Below are positions 43,811 through 52,653 of a stretch of DNA of 64,000 nucleotides, one piece after another. A model generated the notes under the pieces. It saw only the letters and a program-made list of their open reading frames with translations. It did no database searches and had not been told where the DNA came from. Source of the stretch: CAYUMU01 sp964445985 (GTDB lineage: Bacteria; Planctomycetota; Planctomycetia; Pirellulales; S012-138); NCBI GenBank assembly GCA_964445985.1, contig CAYUMU010000001.1:254632-318631 (forward strand), given 5' to 3'. Both the position numbers and the translations under genes were made by a program. The first letter of the stretch is position 1. The number at the start of each line of letters is the position of its first letter.

Positions 43811-46294
43811 TCAAAAGCCCAGCAGCTTATCCAGCTCCGCCTGCCAGGCATCTCGCTGGGGGTTGTTCAACTTGAGGGCATCTTGCAGCGCCGAGGTTAG
43901 TGCCGACCGATGGACGCTGGTGGGCTGAATCTGATACGCCGATCGGAATAGCTCCACCGCTTGTTCCAGGTGCGAATCGGCCAGCGCCAAGCGCCCCTGG
44001 TCGAACAGCACGGACGGATCTCGCGGTGCACTGGCCGCCTTGGCGGCGACTTGTTGCTGGAGATGTTCCAGGTCGTCGAAGGCTTCCAGATACTGGGAAC
44101 CTGTCGAAATGAACATGCCTTTGTGCCAGATGAGATTGCCGGCGGGGATGCCACGCAGCGGCTGTATCTTGCTGGCGATCGTTCCCCGCGGCAGCTCAAT
44201 TTGCACCACCTGAGCGTTAATGAGCGGCAGGTGATACGCGCCGGCCTTGGTCATGACGCCCCGGCCGGAAGGGGCGGCCGGCAGCGGGGTTTTGAAGAGC
44301 GACGAACCATCCGCGAGCTTCCAACCCGTTATTTGCTGAGGTTCCACCAGCAACAGCACGTCGCCATGCACGCCTGCCAGGAACACCGATTGCCCTCGCT
44401 TTTGCACCCACTTCGGCTCGCCGGTGAACAAGTCCAGGCAGTGAAGCTCGTCCGATTCCGGTGGCGTAAGCAAGACGTGACCCGCGGCGATTACCGCCGT
44501 GCCGTCGGCCCAGCGGTCGCCCTGGCGCAGGTTGGGCGATTGCCCTCGATTGGGATCGTTCAGGGAGCGAGGCACGCGCGGGTACTGGTAGGCCCAGAGC
44601 AGTGAGCGCGACGACAGGTCCACCGCCACGACGCCGCCCGCCGAGGTAGGGCAGACCACCACGCCATCGCTGATCGAAGGGCAAGCGCCGACCATGCGTC
44701 GAAAATAATCGTGAGCGATCGAAGTTTCGACGACGGCCAACTCCTGCCACCATTCGACATGGCCGGTTTGCGCATCCAGGCAGTACAAGCGAATCGCGCC
44801 ACGGCACTCACCCAGCACGAACAACTGGCCGCCGTAGGGCAGCGGGTTTCCCAAGAAACTTAGGTCTTTGAACTCCGGCCGGGCATCATCTTCCCCACCC
44901 GCGGACCAGCGCAGCTTGCCTTGTCCAGAAATTTCGGTGGCAATCAGCCGATTATTCAAAGACTGCGTGGAGTCTCCGCCATCGCCCGCGGCCGGCCCCC
45001 GCCAGAAAATCACCTGGGTGTTGGCGCCGTTCGACGTGTGGTCGGGCAGATCCTCATTGTCTGCCACCATGAAGACCGATTGACCGTCGGAGGTCAGCGA
45101 TCCAAACGCCGCGTTCCGCCACATCTGCCGTTCGATTCCCGGAATCTCAAACTCGTTGGTGCGATTCACGGGCCACAGCGGTTTCCCGCTCGCAATATCG
45201 ATCGCTTGCACGCCATTGGCCGCGGGCAGCAGCAGCACATTCCCCACGGCCAGCGGAGTTATCATGGGGAGCGGCGTGGCCTTTTGCGATCGCAGGCCTG
45301 TGCGCTCGTTTTCCATGGCGGCCAGCGCTTCGGCGCTGTTCGTGATCGGCAAGGTCCATCGAGAAACGCGAAACGGCGTGCTGCCGGGCACCGCGGCCTG
45401 CCGCGAAGCATTGCCCAGATGCAGACGCCAATCGTGTTGCCCCAGGCGAGAAACGGGACTGGAGGGGAGCACCTTTCCCAACCATTCCAGCGATTGGCTC
45501 GGCTCTTGGAACAAGCTCACGGGCGAGCGCTGCGAGGCCGTGACAAACGATGCTTCGGGGTTGTGTTGCTTCAACCGCGCCAGCGTTTGGGCAGCCTGAT
45601 CTGGCTCTCCGGCCCGCACCCAGCATGAGGCAATCAACAACGAAAGCTGCGGTTCGTAGGCCGCGGCCAGCGAAGGCGATTGCTGCAGTTGAGCCAAACA
45701 GCTAACGGCCTCGCGCGGCCGGCCGCGATCGAGATGTATTTTGCCCAGCAGGTATAAGGCGGCCCCCGCGGCTTCGGTGTGGTAGTAGCGTGTCGCTACG
45801 TCTTGCAGAGTTTGCGCGTCGCCGTTGGCAATGGCCGCTTCCAGCATTTTTCGGGCGGCCGAGCCAAATTGAAGCTCGTAGGCTTGCTGCCCCGCCGCGG
45901 GCAAAGCGGCGATGAGTTGCCGCAGTTCGGCCTTGAAGCTGCGGCGGGCTCGATCACTGTCGCTGGGGGCAATGAAGAAATCGCGCGTGGCGGGATCCTG
46001 AAGCAGTGCCCCCAAGTAGCGGGCGCCGTCGGCCGGATTACCGTCGGTCAGCGTCTTACGAACGCCATCCAGCTTGCGGCGCAATTCGCGATCCTCTTGC
46101 AGCACGATGCTGCCCGAAACATCGCCGCGGGTGGCAATGCGGCGGCCCCGCTGCGCGACTTCCTTCACTTCTTTCTTGACTACAACAACCTCTGCTCTCG
46201 CGGAGGCCTGGCTGCCAAAAATGGCGACTCCGCCGCACAACACAAAAACCCACGCTCTCAAGCGTGATGGTGGAAGCTTCGCCCCTCGTTGCAT
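43811..46294 (-). CDS. exported PQQ-like beta-propeller protein with TPR-type N-terminus
   Basis: An 827-residue exported protein. Start ATG 46294 with AAGGAGAG upstream; signal peptide about residues 1-36 (RAWVFVLCGGVAIFGSQASA). Residues about 40-270 form a helical TPR-like region (YLLGKIHLDRGRPREAVSCLAQL). Residues about 330-720 form a WD40/PQQ-like propeller (VLLPAANGVQAIDIASGKPLWP, LYCLDAQTGHVEWWQELAV, LHCLDLFTGEPKWVQKRGQ), as in BamB-type assembly factors. A C-terminal helical part ends with TSALQDALKLNNPQRDAWQAELDKLLGF. It lies 63 bases after the PA-IL-lectin-like gene on the same strand, probably in one operon. Its role, perhaps scaffold or assembly factor, is not established. Confidence 0.78.
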   Translation of the reverse strand: MQRGAKLPPSRLRAWVFVLCGGVAIFGSQASARAEVVVVKKEVKEVAQRGRRIATRGDVSGSIVLQEDRELRRKLDGVRKTLTDGNPADGARYLGALLQDPATRDFFIAPSDSDRARRSFKAELRQLIAALPAAGQQAYELQFGSAARKMLEAAIANGDAQTLQDVATRYYHTEAAGAALYLLGKIHLDRGRPREAVSCLAQLQQSPSLAAAYEPQLSLLIASCWVRAGEPDQAAQTLARLKQHNPEASFVTASQRSPVSLFQEPSQSLEWLGKVLPSSPVSRLGQHDWRLHLGNASRQAAVPGSTPFRVSRWTLPITNSAEALAAMENERTGLRSQKATPLPMITPLAVGNVLLLPAANGVQAIDIASGKPLWPVNRTNEFEIPGIERQMWRNAAFGSLTSDGQSVFMVADNEDLPDHTSNGANTQVIFWRGPAAGDGGDSTQSLNNRLIATEISGQGKLRWSAGGEDDARPEFKDLSFLGNPLPYGGQLFVLGECRGAIRLYCLDAQTGHVEWWQELAVVETSIAHDYFRRMVGACPSISDGVVVCPTSAGGVVAVDLSSRSLLWAYQYPRVPRSLNDPNRGQSPNLRQGDRWADGTAVIAAGHVLLTPPESDELHCLDLFTGEPKWVQKRGQSVFLAGVHGDVLLLVEPQQITGWKLADGSSLFKTPLPAAPSGRGVMTKAGAYHLPLINAQVVQIELPRGTIASKIQPLRGIPAGNLIWHKGMFISTGSQYLEAFDDLEHLQQQVAAKAASAPRDPSVLFDQGRLALADSHLEQAVELFRSAYQIQPTSVHRSALTSALQDALKLNNPQRDAWQAELDKLLGF

Positions 46295-46357
46295 GCCTGT
46301 TCTCTCCTTATGCAAGCCATGCTTCAAAGCTCATCGCCGGCTACCGCCAGGTGAGCA

Positions 46358-47500
46358 CTACTTGCTCGTGACCCGCACTTTTACATTGTATTCGCCCGGG
46401 AAGTTGTAGCCTTGGTTGGCGAATTGCGAGTTCATCGCCACGGCAAAATACAACACGCCCGACTTCGTGGCGGTGAACGAGTGCTTCGACCCCACTTTGA
46501 ATTCCTGGCCGCTCGTGCCGACCCTGGCCACCAGGGCGCCGCCCGGGATCTTGTTGGGAACGTACCACTGGAAATTCGCGCCGCCTTCGGGCGTGGACGT
46601 CGTATTGTTGCCCCAGGGGCTCATGACGATGGTTCCGTCGGCCGTAATCGCGACTTCGTCACCCTTGTTCACCCGGATGCCGGAATTCTTGTAGTTCACC
46701 TGAACCAGATTGGCCCCCGAAACTCCGAACGCCTTGCGAATTTCTTGTGGCGAGCCCGAGTCGCGGCGGGCCTCGCGAATATCGGCCAGGGCAACCGTCA
46801 GGCTGCCGAATTTGGTTTTGACCTCGAATGATTTGGGCGACACCTGGCCCACCACCGTAAACAACGTGGTTTGCACGGTGTCTTCGGGGATCAACGCATG
46901 CACGGCGCCACCCTCTTCCGAAAACTCCTCCGCGGCTTCTTCGATTTCGGCCACGATCTTTTGAACGCGGGTGCGGCGTTCGGCATCGTCGTCACTCGCA
47001 TAACGCTCCAACAGCGGCATGATGGCTCCGCCCAGTTCGGTCAGCGCTTTTTGAGCTTCGTCGCGTTCTTTCACGTTGTTGGAGCCGAGTTGCTGAATCA
47101 GCGACACGATCCGCCGCTTTTGCTCGGGGTGGCTATCCAGGCCGGGCGTCACGCGCACGATGTGGGTGACCGGAATTTCCAGCGTGCCGAACTCGGTGGT
47201 GACGGTGATGCTTTCCACCGACAGCGCCCCGGTAACGATCGAGTCTTCCATGAGGTGCAACCGAACTTCATCGGCCGCCAGGTCGTTTGTGGTTCGCTTG
47301 GCTTCAATCGGCGCGGCTTCTTCCGCGGCAGGTTTTGCTTCTTCGGCCGGCTTCTCTCCCGGCGCCTCGGCCACGGGCAGGGCCGGCTGCGCGATCGGAA
47401 CAACATCCAACTGGATGGCAGGCGCCACATTGAATTGAGCCAACGCGGGAGCGGCAATTCCACTCACCCCCAAAGCCAACAGCCATTTCAAGCAGAGCAT
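46358..47500 (-). CDS. exported protein with PA-IL-lectin-like C-terminal domain
   Basis: A 380-residue exported protein. Signal peptide (MLCLKWLLALGVSGIAAPALA), a Pro/Glu/Ala-rich linker to about 70, then a beta segment repeated twice (LHLMEDSIVTGALSVESI; LFTVVGQVSPKSFEVKTKF), each with FGTLEIP or FGSLTVA. Between them lies a helical HEAT-like block (ERDEAQKALTELGGAIMPLLERY). The C-terminal ~120 residues resemble PA-IL (LecA)-type galactose lectins: VNKGDEVAITADG, ALVARVGTSGQEFKVG and VLYFAVAMNSQF. Ca/galactose ligand residues cannot be assigned confidently. Probably a surface or periplasmic sugar-binding module cotranscribed with the propeller gene. Confidence 0.65.
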   Translation of the reverse strand: MLCLKWLLALGVSGIAAPALAQFNVAPAIQLDVVPIAQPALPVAEAPGEKPAEEAKPAAEEAAPIEAKRTTNDLAADEVRLHLMEDSIVTGALSVESITVTTEFGTLEIPVTHIVRVTPGLDSHPEQKRRIVSLIQQLGSNNVKERDEAQKALTELGGAIMPLLERYASDDDAERRTRVQKIVAEIEEAAEEFSEEGGAVHALIPEDTVQTTLFTVVGQVSPKSFEVKTKFGSLTVALADIREARRDSGSPQEIRKAFGVSGANLVQVNYKNSGIRVNKGDEVAITADGTIVMSPWGNNTTSTPEGGANFQWYVPNKIPGGALVARVGTSGQEFKVGSKHSFTATKSGVLYFAVAMNSQFANQGYNFPGEYNVKVRVTSK

Positions 47501-47962
47501 GGGCGATTACCCCCCTCTTCAGTTCATTCAAAGGAAAAGTCCGGCGAACAGGGGTGAGCGGGTTGAACCCCGCACAGGCTGTTCAGAACAGAACGCGCAC
47601 GACTGGCAAGCAGTGGGGTCAGTCACTGCCAGGTTTGATTTTCGCCGACCGCGAGACCGACTGCAATCGTTTGACTCTGAAAAACGCCCAACTCCGACCC
47701 TTTTCTCAAGCCGGCCGGGTGCGACCTTGCCGTCCAGGACGGTTTTAGCAGGCGCACTCCCAGATGCCAGCACGGCGCGCAACATCGCCGCTAGCATAAG
47801 ACGACGGGCCAGCCCCCAATGTTCCCTTCGATTTTGAAAATCTCGAAGAGGGGGCCTTCGCCGCACGAAAACGCCGTATTTTGCGTGCAGCGCAACCGCC
47901 CTGGCCCGACCTGCGTGGCGGGGCGAAGGGTTCGTCTGGCGCGCGGTGGCCGGCAAGGGGGA
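47501..47962. other. intergenic stretch without a recognisable gene
   Basis: This 462-base gap separates two minus-strand genes. Short open frames on both strands (for example 47528-47956) have arginine/proline-rich, shadow-like composition. I see no clear promoter or terminator, and I cannot tell whether the stretch derives from a decayed gene. Confidence 0.4.
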
Positions 47963-48889
47963 CTACTTCTCGTCGTCGGCCGGCATCACGCGAACGCCAT
48001 AGCTCTGCAGCGCCTTGACCTGCTCGTTCTTGGCCTTGTCGCTGAGGGGATTGCCCGCCAGGTAGAGCCGCAAGAACGGGGCTAGCCGCCGTTCGCCTTC
48101 GCTGTCGGCCTTGCACAAGGCGACCACCGGCCCCAGGTCGGCCAGCTTGTTGTTTTGAGCCAGCAGCAACCGCAACTGGGTTTGCTGGGCCAACGGCGCC
48201 AGGCTGGTCAGGGCATTGTCGCTGATATCGAGAGTGGAAAGTTGATTGACGTTCACCAGCGGGTCGATCTTTTCCAGGCCGTTGCCATCCACGTACAACG
48301 AGGCCAGCTTTTCCAACTTGCCTAGCGGCGCCAGGTCTTTGAGCTTGTTGTCGGACAGGTACAAGGCCGAAAGTTTGGTGAGCCCCGCCAGCGGCTTCGC
48401 GTCTTCGACCAGGTTGCCCGCCAGGTGCAGGTATTGCAGTTTGACCAGCTTGGCCAGCGGCCCCACGTCTTTGATCTTGTTTTTGGCCAGATCGAGCGAT
48501 TGCAAATTCTCGAGCCCGGCCAGCGGACCCACGTCCGCGATGGCATTCCCCGCGGCTTGAAGCAGCTGCAAATTGGTGCATCGCTCCAGCCCCGCCAGGC
48601 TTTCAATCCCCTTGTCGTTGGCTTGCAGAATAAAAACCTTGCGCAAATCTTCTTCTGTCAGAGGTTCCATATTATTGCGCTTTTCGTACACCGCCGCCCG
48701 GAGGGCCGCTTCCAGGTTGTTATCGCCAATCAATTGTTTGGCGGCAGGCTTCTTTTCCGGATCCTTCTGCTTATCGTCTTGAGCCGATGCGGCTCCCGTC
48801 GGCACGAGCAACGCGACCATCCAAGCGGCCGCCAGCAGGGCAACGGGGCGAAGGTGGGAAAGATACTCGCGACTGGCTGGCTGGATCAT
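47963..48889 (-). CDS. exported leucine-rich repeat protein
   Basis: A 308-residue exported LRR protein of internalin-like type. The ATG at 48889 is chosen because GAGG directly abuts the other ATG (48895) and stands six bases before this one. Signal peptide to about GAASAQ (residue 38), then a Lys/Asp-rich linker. About seven LRRs of 22 residues follow (consensus LxxLxxLxLxxNxIxDVxPLA; for example LQSLDLAKNKIKDVGPLAKL). C-terminal LSDKAKNEQVKALQSYGVRVMP is a typical cap. Probably protein-protein binding outside the cytoplasm. Confidence 0.82.
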   Translation of the reverse strand: MIQPASREYLSHLRPVALLAAAWMVALLVPTGAASAQDDKQKDPEKKPAAKQLIGDNNLEAALRAAVYEKRNNMEPLTEEDLRKVFILQANDKGIESLAGLERCTNLQLLQAAGNAIADVGPLAGLENLQSLDLAKNKIKDVGPLAKLVKLQYLHLAGNLVEDAKPLAGLTKLSALYLSDNKLKDLAPLGKLEKLASLYVDGNGLEKIDPLVNVNQLSTLDISDNALTSLAPLAQQTQLRLLLAQNNKLADLGPVVALCKADSEGERRLAPFLRLYLAGNPLSDKAKNEQVKALQSYGVRVMPADDEK

Positions 48890-49343
48890 GTTCATCCTCG
48901 GCAGGAATCTCGACGGCGGGGATGCTGCTGGGCACAGTCAACAAACCGTGGCGAAGCAGCTCGGGCAAAGCCTGATGGAATACTCGAAGGGGTGATTATA
49001 AACTCCCTCCGCGGCCCAATGCCACCATCACCGGCCGCCGGCGTTCCCACCGGTTTCGGCTCCCCTCGGGGGCCGCAATTCCCCGCGGCAACGCCCCAAG
49101 GATCGGCTTGACCTGCTCATCAATCCGACCGAAACTTACGACTGCAGGAAGATTGGGGATTTTTTGCGGGCGGTGAGGCCGCCCGGCGCCTCCCCTCTCC
49201 ACCGAACCTTGGCACGCCTGCACCGCGTACTGATTGGGAGTGCGCAGGCCGGCGACAGCGGTTTGGGGGAGTTCGCCCGATTATCCCGCACCGCTAAATT
49301 TTCCCCACCCCCCACGGAAATCCCCCCCACGGAGTATTCCCCG
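48890..49343. other. intergenic stretch upstream of the M28 peptidase
   Basis: This is a divergent gap of about 450 bases. Open frames on both strands are shadows. No promoter with good spacing was found. The GGAG at 49331 is the ribosome site of the peptidase. Confidence 0.45.
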
Positions 49344-51215
49344 ATGAATCGAAGGACCTGCCGCCGGTTTGGTCTGTTTTGCGTTGCGGCCATCGCCTGC
49401 ACCACACTCCTCCCTCAACTTGCCCCCGCCGAAAACACCAAGGTTGTGCGGGATCGAATCGCCCGAGATATCCAATTCCTGGCGTCCGACGAGCTTGAAG
49501 GCCGCGGCGTGGGCACCGGCGGCATTACCAAGGCCGCCGATTTCATTCGCACCCGCTTCAAAGAAGTGGGCCTGGCCAGCGGCGTGGCCGATGGCTCGTA
49601 TTTCCAAACCTTTAAGGTCTCGCTCGACCCCGAAGTCGTCACCGAAAAAACGCACCTCGTGCTCCGCGGCCCCGAGGGTCAGGAACTCAAGCTCGAACTC
49701 GGCAAGGATTATCAGCCCCAGGCCATTGGTGGCAACGGCAAGGCCGTCGGGCCGATTGTGTTTGCCGGCTACGGCATCACGGCCGAAAAGCAAAAGTACG
49801 ACGACTACGCGGGCCTCGAGGCCGAAGGCAAGGTGTTGCTGATCATCCGCCGCGAACCGCAGCAAAACGATCCGCACAGCGCGTTCGATGGCCAGGATGT
49901 CACCGAACACTCTTACGTGCGAACCAAACTTGAGTTGGCCAAGAAGCACAAGGCCGCCGCGGTTCTGCTCGTCAACGATCCGTTCTCCACCAAGAAAGAA
50001 GACGAGCTCACCTCGCCCGACCAGTTTGGCTCGCGCGGCCTCAAGCTTCCCTTTGCCCATGTTTCGCAAAAAGTGGTCAACGACATGCTGGCGGCCTCGC
50101 CGCTCAAGGTGGGCGAAGACGGCAAGCTGGATACGCTGGCCAAAATCGAAGCCCAGCTGGATGAAAATCTCCAGGCCTGCTCGCAACCCCTGGCCGGTTG
50201 GACAGCCGACATTGAAACCACGTTGGTGATCAAGCAGTCGGAAACGGTCAACGTCATTGGCGTGATCGAAGGCGAAGGCCCCCTGGCCAACGAAACCATT
50301 GTGATCGGCGCCCACTACGATCACCTTGGCCTCGGCGGGTTTGGCTCACGGCAAGCCGCCCTCAAAGAAGTGCACAACGGCGCCGACGACAACGCCTCGG
50401 GCACCTCGGGCTTGATGGAACTGGCCATGCGGTTTGGCGAGCGCGGCAAGAAGCCGGCCCGGCGTTTGGTGTTCATTGCCTTTAGCGGCGAAGAGCGCGG
50501 CCTGCTCGGCAGCAACTACTATCTCAACAACCCGATCGTGCCCCTGGCCGATACCGTGGCCATGTTCAATTACGACATGATCGGCCGGGTGAACGAGAAC
50601 AAGCTTACGGTGTATGGCGTGAAAACCAGCAAGGAATTCGACAAGCTGGTCGATGCCGCGGGCGAAGGCTCGCCGCTCAAGCTCGAAAAGATCGACGGCA
50701 GCATGCCTAACAGCGATCACTACGGCTTCTACCAGAAGAACATCCCGATCTTTCACTTCTTCACCGGCCTGCACAAGCAGTACCACACGCCCGAAGACGA
50801 CTTCGTGCATGTGAATGTGAGTGGAACGGTCGACGTGCTGGATTACACCGAGCGGTTGCTCGATGCGGTCGTCGAATTGCCGAAACGTCCTGAGTTCACC
50901 AAGGTGGCCTCCTCCAGCAAAGGCCCCTCGCAGGGAGGCAGCATGGCGTACCTGGGCGTGACGCCCGACTATGCCAGCATGAACAACGGCCTCCGCATCA
51001 CCGGCGTGAACGATGACTCGCCCGCCGCCAAGGGTGGCCTCAAGGCCGAAGACATCATTGTGCGGATCGGTGAAGTCGAAGTCTCCGACATTCAAGGCCT
51101 GGCCGACGGCCTGGTGAAGTACAAACCGGGCAACAAGATCGTGATCGTGGTGGAACGCGACGGCAAGAAGGTCGACTGCGAAGTCACCCTGGGCGCGCCC
51201 CGCGGCGGCAAGTAA
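49344..51215 (+). CDS. M28 metallopeptidase with PA and PDZ domains
   Basis: A 623-residue exported aminopeptidase-like zinc protein. Signal peptide (CRRFGLFCVAAIACTTLLPQLAPA) to about residue 31. A protease-associated insert covers about 90-250 (VFAGYGITAEKQKYDDYAGL, AAAVLLVND). The M28 core has the zinc ligands and catalytic acid: GAHYDHLG, GADDNASGTSGLMELA, FSGEERGLLGS, NYDMIGRV and QYHTPEDDF. A C-terminal PDZ (about 530-620: YLGVTPDY, SPAAKGGLKAEDIIVRIG) can bind substrate C-termini. The start is ATG 49344 with GGAG nine bases upstream. It ends at a strong terminator and appears to be its own unit. Confidence 0.9.
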   Translation: MNRRTCRRFGLFCVAAIACTTLLPQLAPAENTKVVRDRIARDIQFLASDELEGRGVGTGGITKAADFIRTRFKEVGLASGVADGSYFQTFKVSLDPEVVTEKTHLVLRGPEGQELKLELGKDYQPQAIGGNGKAVGPIVFAGYGITAEKQKYDDYAGLEAEGKVLLIIRREPQQNDPHSAFDGQDVTEHSYVRTKLELAKKHKAAAVLLVNDPFSTKKEDELTSPDQFGSRGLKLPFAHVSQKVVNDMLAASPLKVGEDGKLDTLAKIEAQLDENLQACSQPLAGWTADIETTLVIKQSETVNVIGVIEGEGPLANETIVIGAHYDHLGLGGFGSRQAALKEVHNGADDNASGTSGLMELAMRFGERGKKPARRLVFIAFSGEERGLLGSNYYLNNPIVPLADTVAMFNYDMIGRVNENKLTVYGVKTSKEFDKLVDAAGEGSPLKLEKIDGSMPNSDHYGFYQKNIPIFHFFTGLHKQYHTPEDDFVHVNVSGTVDVLDYTERLLDAVVELPKRPEFTKVASSSKGPSQGGSMAYLGVTPDYASMNNGLRITGVNDDSPAAKGGLKAEDIIVRIGEVEVSDIQGLADGLVKYKPGNKIVIVVERDGKKVDCEVTLGAPRGGK

Positions 51216-51284
51216 CTCACGCCTGCCAGGGCGGCAACTCCCCTGGTTCCGCTCGGCGAACCGTCCATCTCGAAGTACGCCTGC

Positions 51285-51315
51285 GAGCCGCCGAGTCTTC
51301 TCGGCGGCTCTTTTA
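51285..51315 (+). terminator. rho-independent terminator after the M28 peptidase
   Basis: GAGCCGCCGAG (51285-51295) and CTCGGCGGCTC (51300-51310) pair perfectly around the loop TCTT. TTTTATTT follows, so it is a textbook terminator. Confidence 0.9.
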
Positions 51316-51413
51316 TTTGCACGCCTGGTTGCTCGGCAATCCAAGTGCCCGCGCGCCGCGCCGGTGGGTATTGCCAGGGGAGGCAAATTTTCTTGAACTT
51401 TCGCCCCGTTTTT

Positions 51414-51443
51414 TTGACGGCTCACGCGAATACTTCGTATGCT
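51414..51443 (+). promoter_or_regulatory. probable promoter of the NMT1-type ABC transporter genes
   Basis: TTGACG (51414-51419) and TATGCT (51438-51443) are 18 bases apart, about 135 bases upstream of the binding-protein ATG. The long leader was examined for riboswitch-like structure without a convincing result. Confidence 0.45.
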
Positions 51444-51576
51444 ACGTGCCGGCGCAGCGGCAGGCCTCGGGGGCTTCCTGCGCTGCGGTGTTCACTTGGC
51501 GGGGAGTCCACTTCCACGCCCAGCGCCGCGGGCACGTTTGACCAGATTTCCTTCCGCGGGAAAAGGTAAAGTTCCA

Positions 51577-52653
51577 ATGCTACGCCGTGCGAATTTTCGT
51601 AATGCCACGTTCCTCATGTCGGTGGCCCTGCTGTCTGCATTCGGTTGCAGTGGCGATACGCCGGCGGGCGGAGAGAAGCCCGTCTTTACGCTCTCCTGGA
51701 GCGAATACCCTTCGTGGAGTGTGTTCGGCGTAGCCCACGCCAAGAAGCTGATCGATGGCCAGCAGGGCAAACTCGGGCCGATCGAAGAAAAGTGGGGCGT
51801 CGATATCGTGCTCAAGCAGGCCGATTACGATGGCTGCCTGACCCAGTATGCCACGGGCCAGGTCGATGCCGTTTGCATCACCAATATGGATATTCTCAGT
51901 CCTTCGTTGGGGCGGAAGTCCGTGGCTGTTTGCCCCACCAGCACTAGCAACGGGGCCGATGCTTGCATTGTGGTGGGCATCGACAGCGTGGCCGATCTTC
52001 GCGCTCACAAAGTGTATGGGCTCGATTTGAGCGTGAGCGAATACTGCTTTGCCCGCAACCTCGAAGAACTGGGCGAGAAAGAAGCCGACCACAAATTCAC
52101 CGCCAAAGGCCCTGCCGAAGCGGCCCTTTCCATGCAAACCGATCCCCAGCAGACCCAGGCGATCATGGTTTGGAACCCGTACGTATTGCAAACGCTCAAT
52201 AAAGTACAGGGCTCGAAAGTGCTGTTCGATTCCTCGACCATTCCTGGTGAAATTGTGGACATGGTGGTCGTGGGCGAAGACTCGCTGGCCAAGCCGGGCG
52301 GCAAAGAGTTCGCCGCGGCCGTGCTCGACACCTTCTATCAGGTGAGCAACCTGATCGAAGACAAAGGCACGCGCGACGAAACCTTGCTGCTGCTGGCCGA
52401 AAAATTCGCTCCCGATCTGCAAGTTGCCGACATGGAAACCGTCGTGCGGCAAACGGCCTTCTACAAAACTCCCGACGAAGGCATTGCCCTGTTCACCGGC
52501 CAAGCCTTGCCCGAAACCATGAAGAAGGTCATGGATTTCTGCCTCGATCACGGGATGGTGAAGGCCCCGCCCACGATTGCCTATGGCAAAGAGGGCGATG
52601 TGCAACTCCGCTTCGACCCCAGCTTCATGCAAATGGTCAAGGATAAGAAATGA
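51577..52653 (+). CDS. NMT1/taurine-type ABC substrate-binding lipoprotein
   Basis: A 358-residue periplasmic-binding lipoprotein. Lipobox SAFGC (Cys near residue 24), then SWSEYPSWSVFGVAHAKKL, VDIVLKQADYDGCLTQYATGQVDAVCITNMD and STSNGADACIVVG. Such sequences fall in the nitrate/taurine/thiamine-precursor (NMT1/SsuA) family; the DGCLTQYATGQVDAVCITNMD block resembles binding proteins near urea carboxylase in other bacteria. No such carboxylase is present here, so substrate is open. ATG 51577 is preferred over the 51439 frame extension. The stop overlaps the permease start (ATGA). Confidence 0.83.
   Translation: MLRRANFRNATFLMSVALLSAFGCSGDTPAGGEKPVFTLSWSEYPSWSVFGVAHAKKLIDGQQGKLGPIEEKWGVDIVLKQADYDGCLTQYATGQVDAVCITNMDILSPSLGRKSVAVCPTSTSNGADACIVVGIDSVADLRAHKVYGLDLSVSEYCFARNLEELGEKEADHKFTAKGPAEAALSMQTDPQQTQAIMVWNPYVLQTLNKVQGSKVLFDSSTIPGEIVDMVVVGEDSLAKPGGKEFAAAVLDTFYQVSNLIEDKGTRDETLLLLAEKFAPDLQVADMETVVRQTAFYKTPDEGIALFTGQALPETMKKVMDFCLDHGMVKAPPTIAYGKEGDVQLRFDPSFMQMVKDKK

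Noticed and set aside
47528..47956. 142-codon minus-strand frame
   Set aside because: Arg/Pro-rich composition, no ribosome site, no recognisable domain.
49281..51425. Two long minus-strand frames opposite the M28 peptidase
   Set aside because: The forward gene has intact zinc ligands and PDZ domain; the opposing frames lack motifs and ribosome sites.
51316..51576. Guanidine-type riboswitch ahead of the NMT1-type transporter
   Set aside because: Considered because of binding-protein similarity; conserved loop sequences could not be found in the leader.
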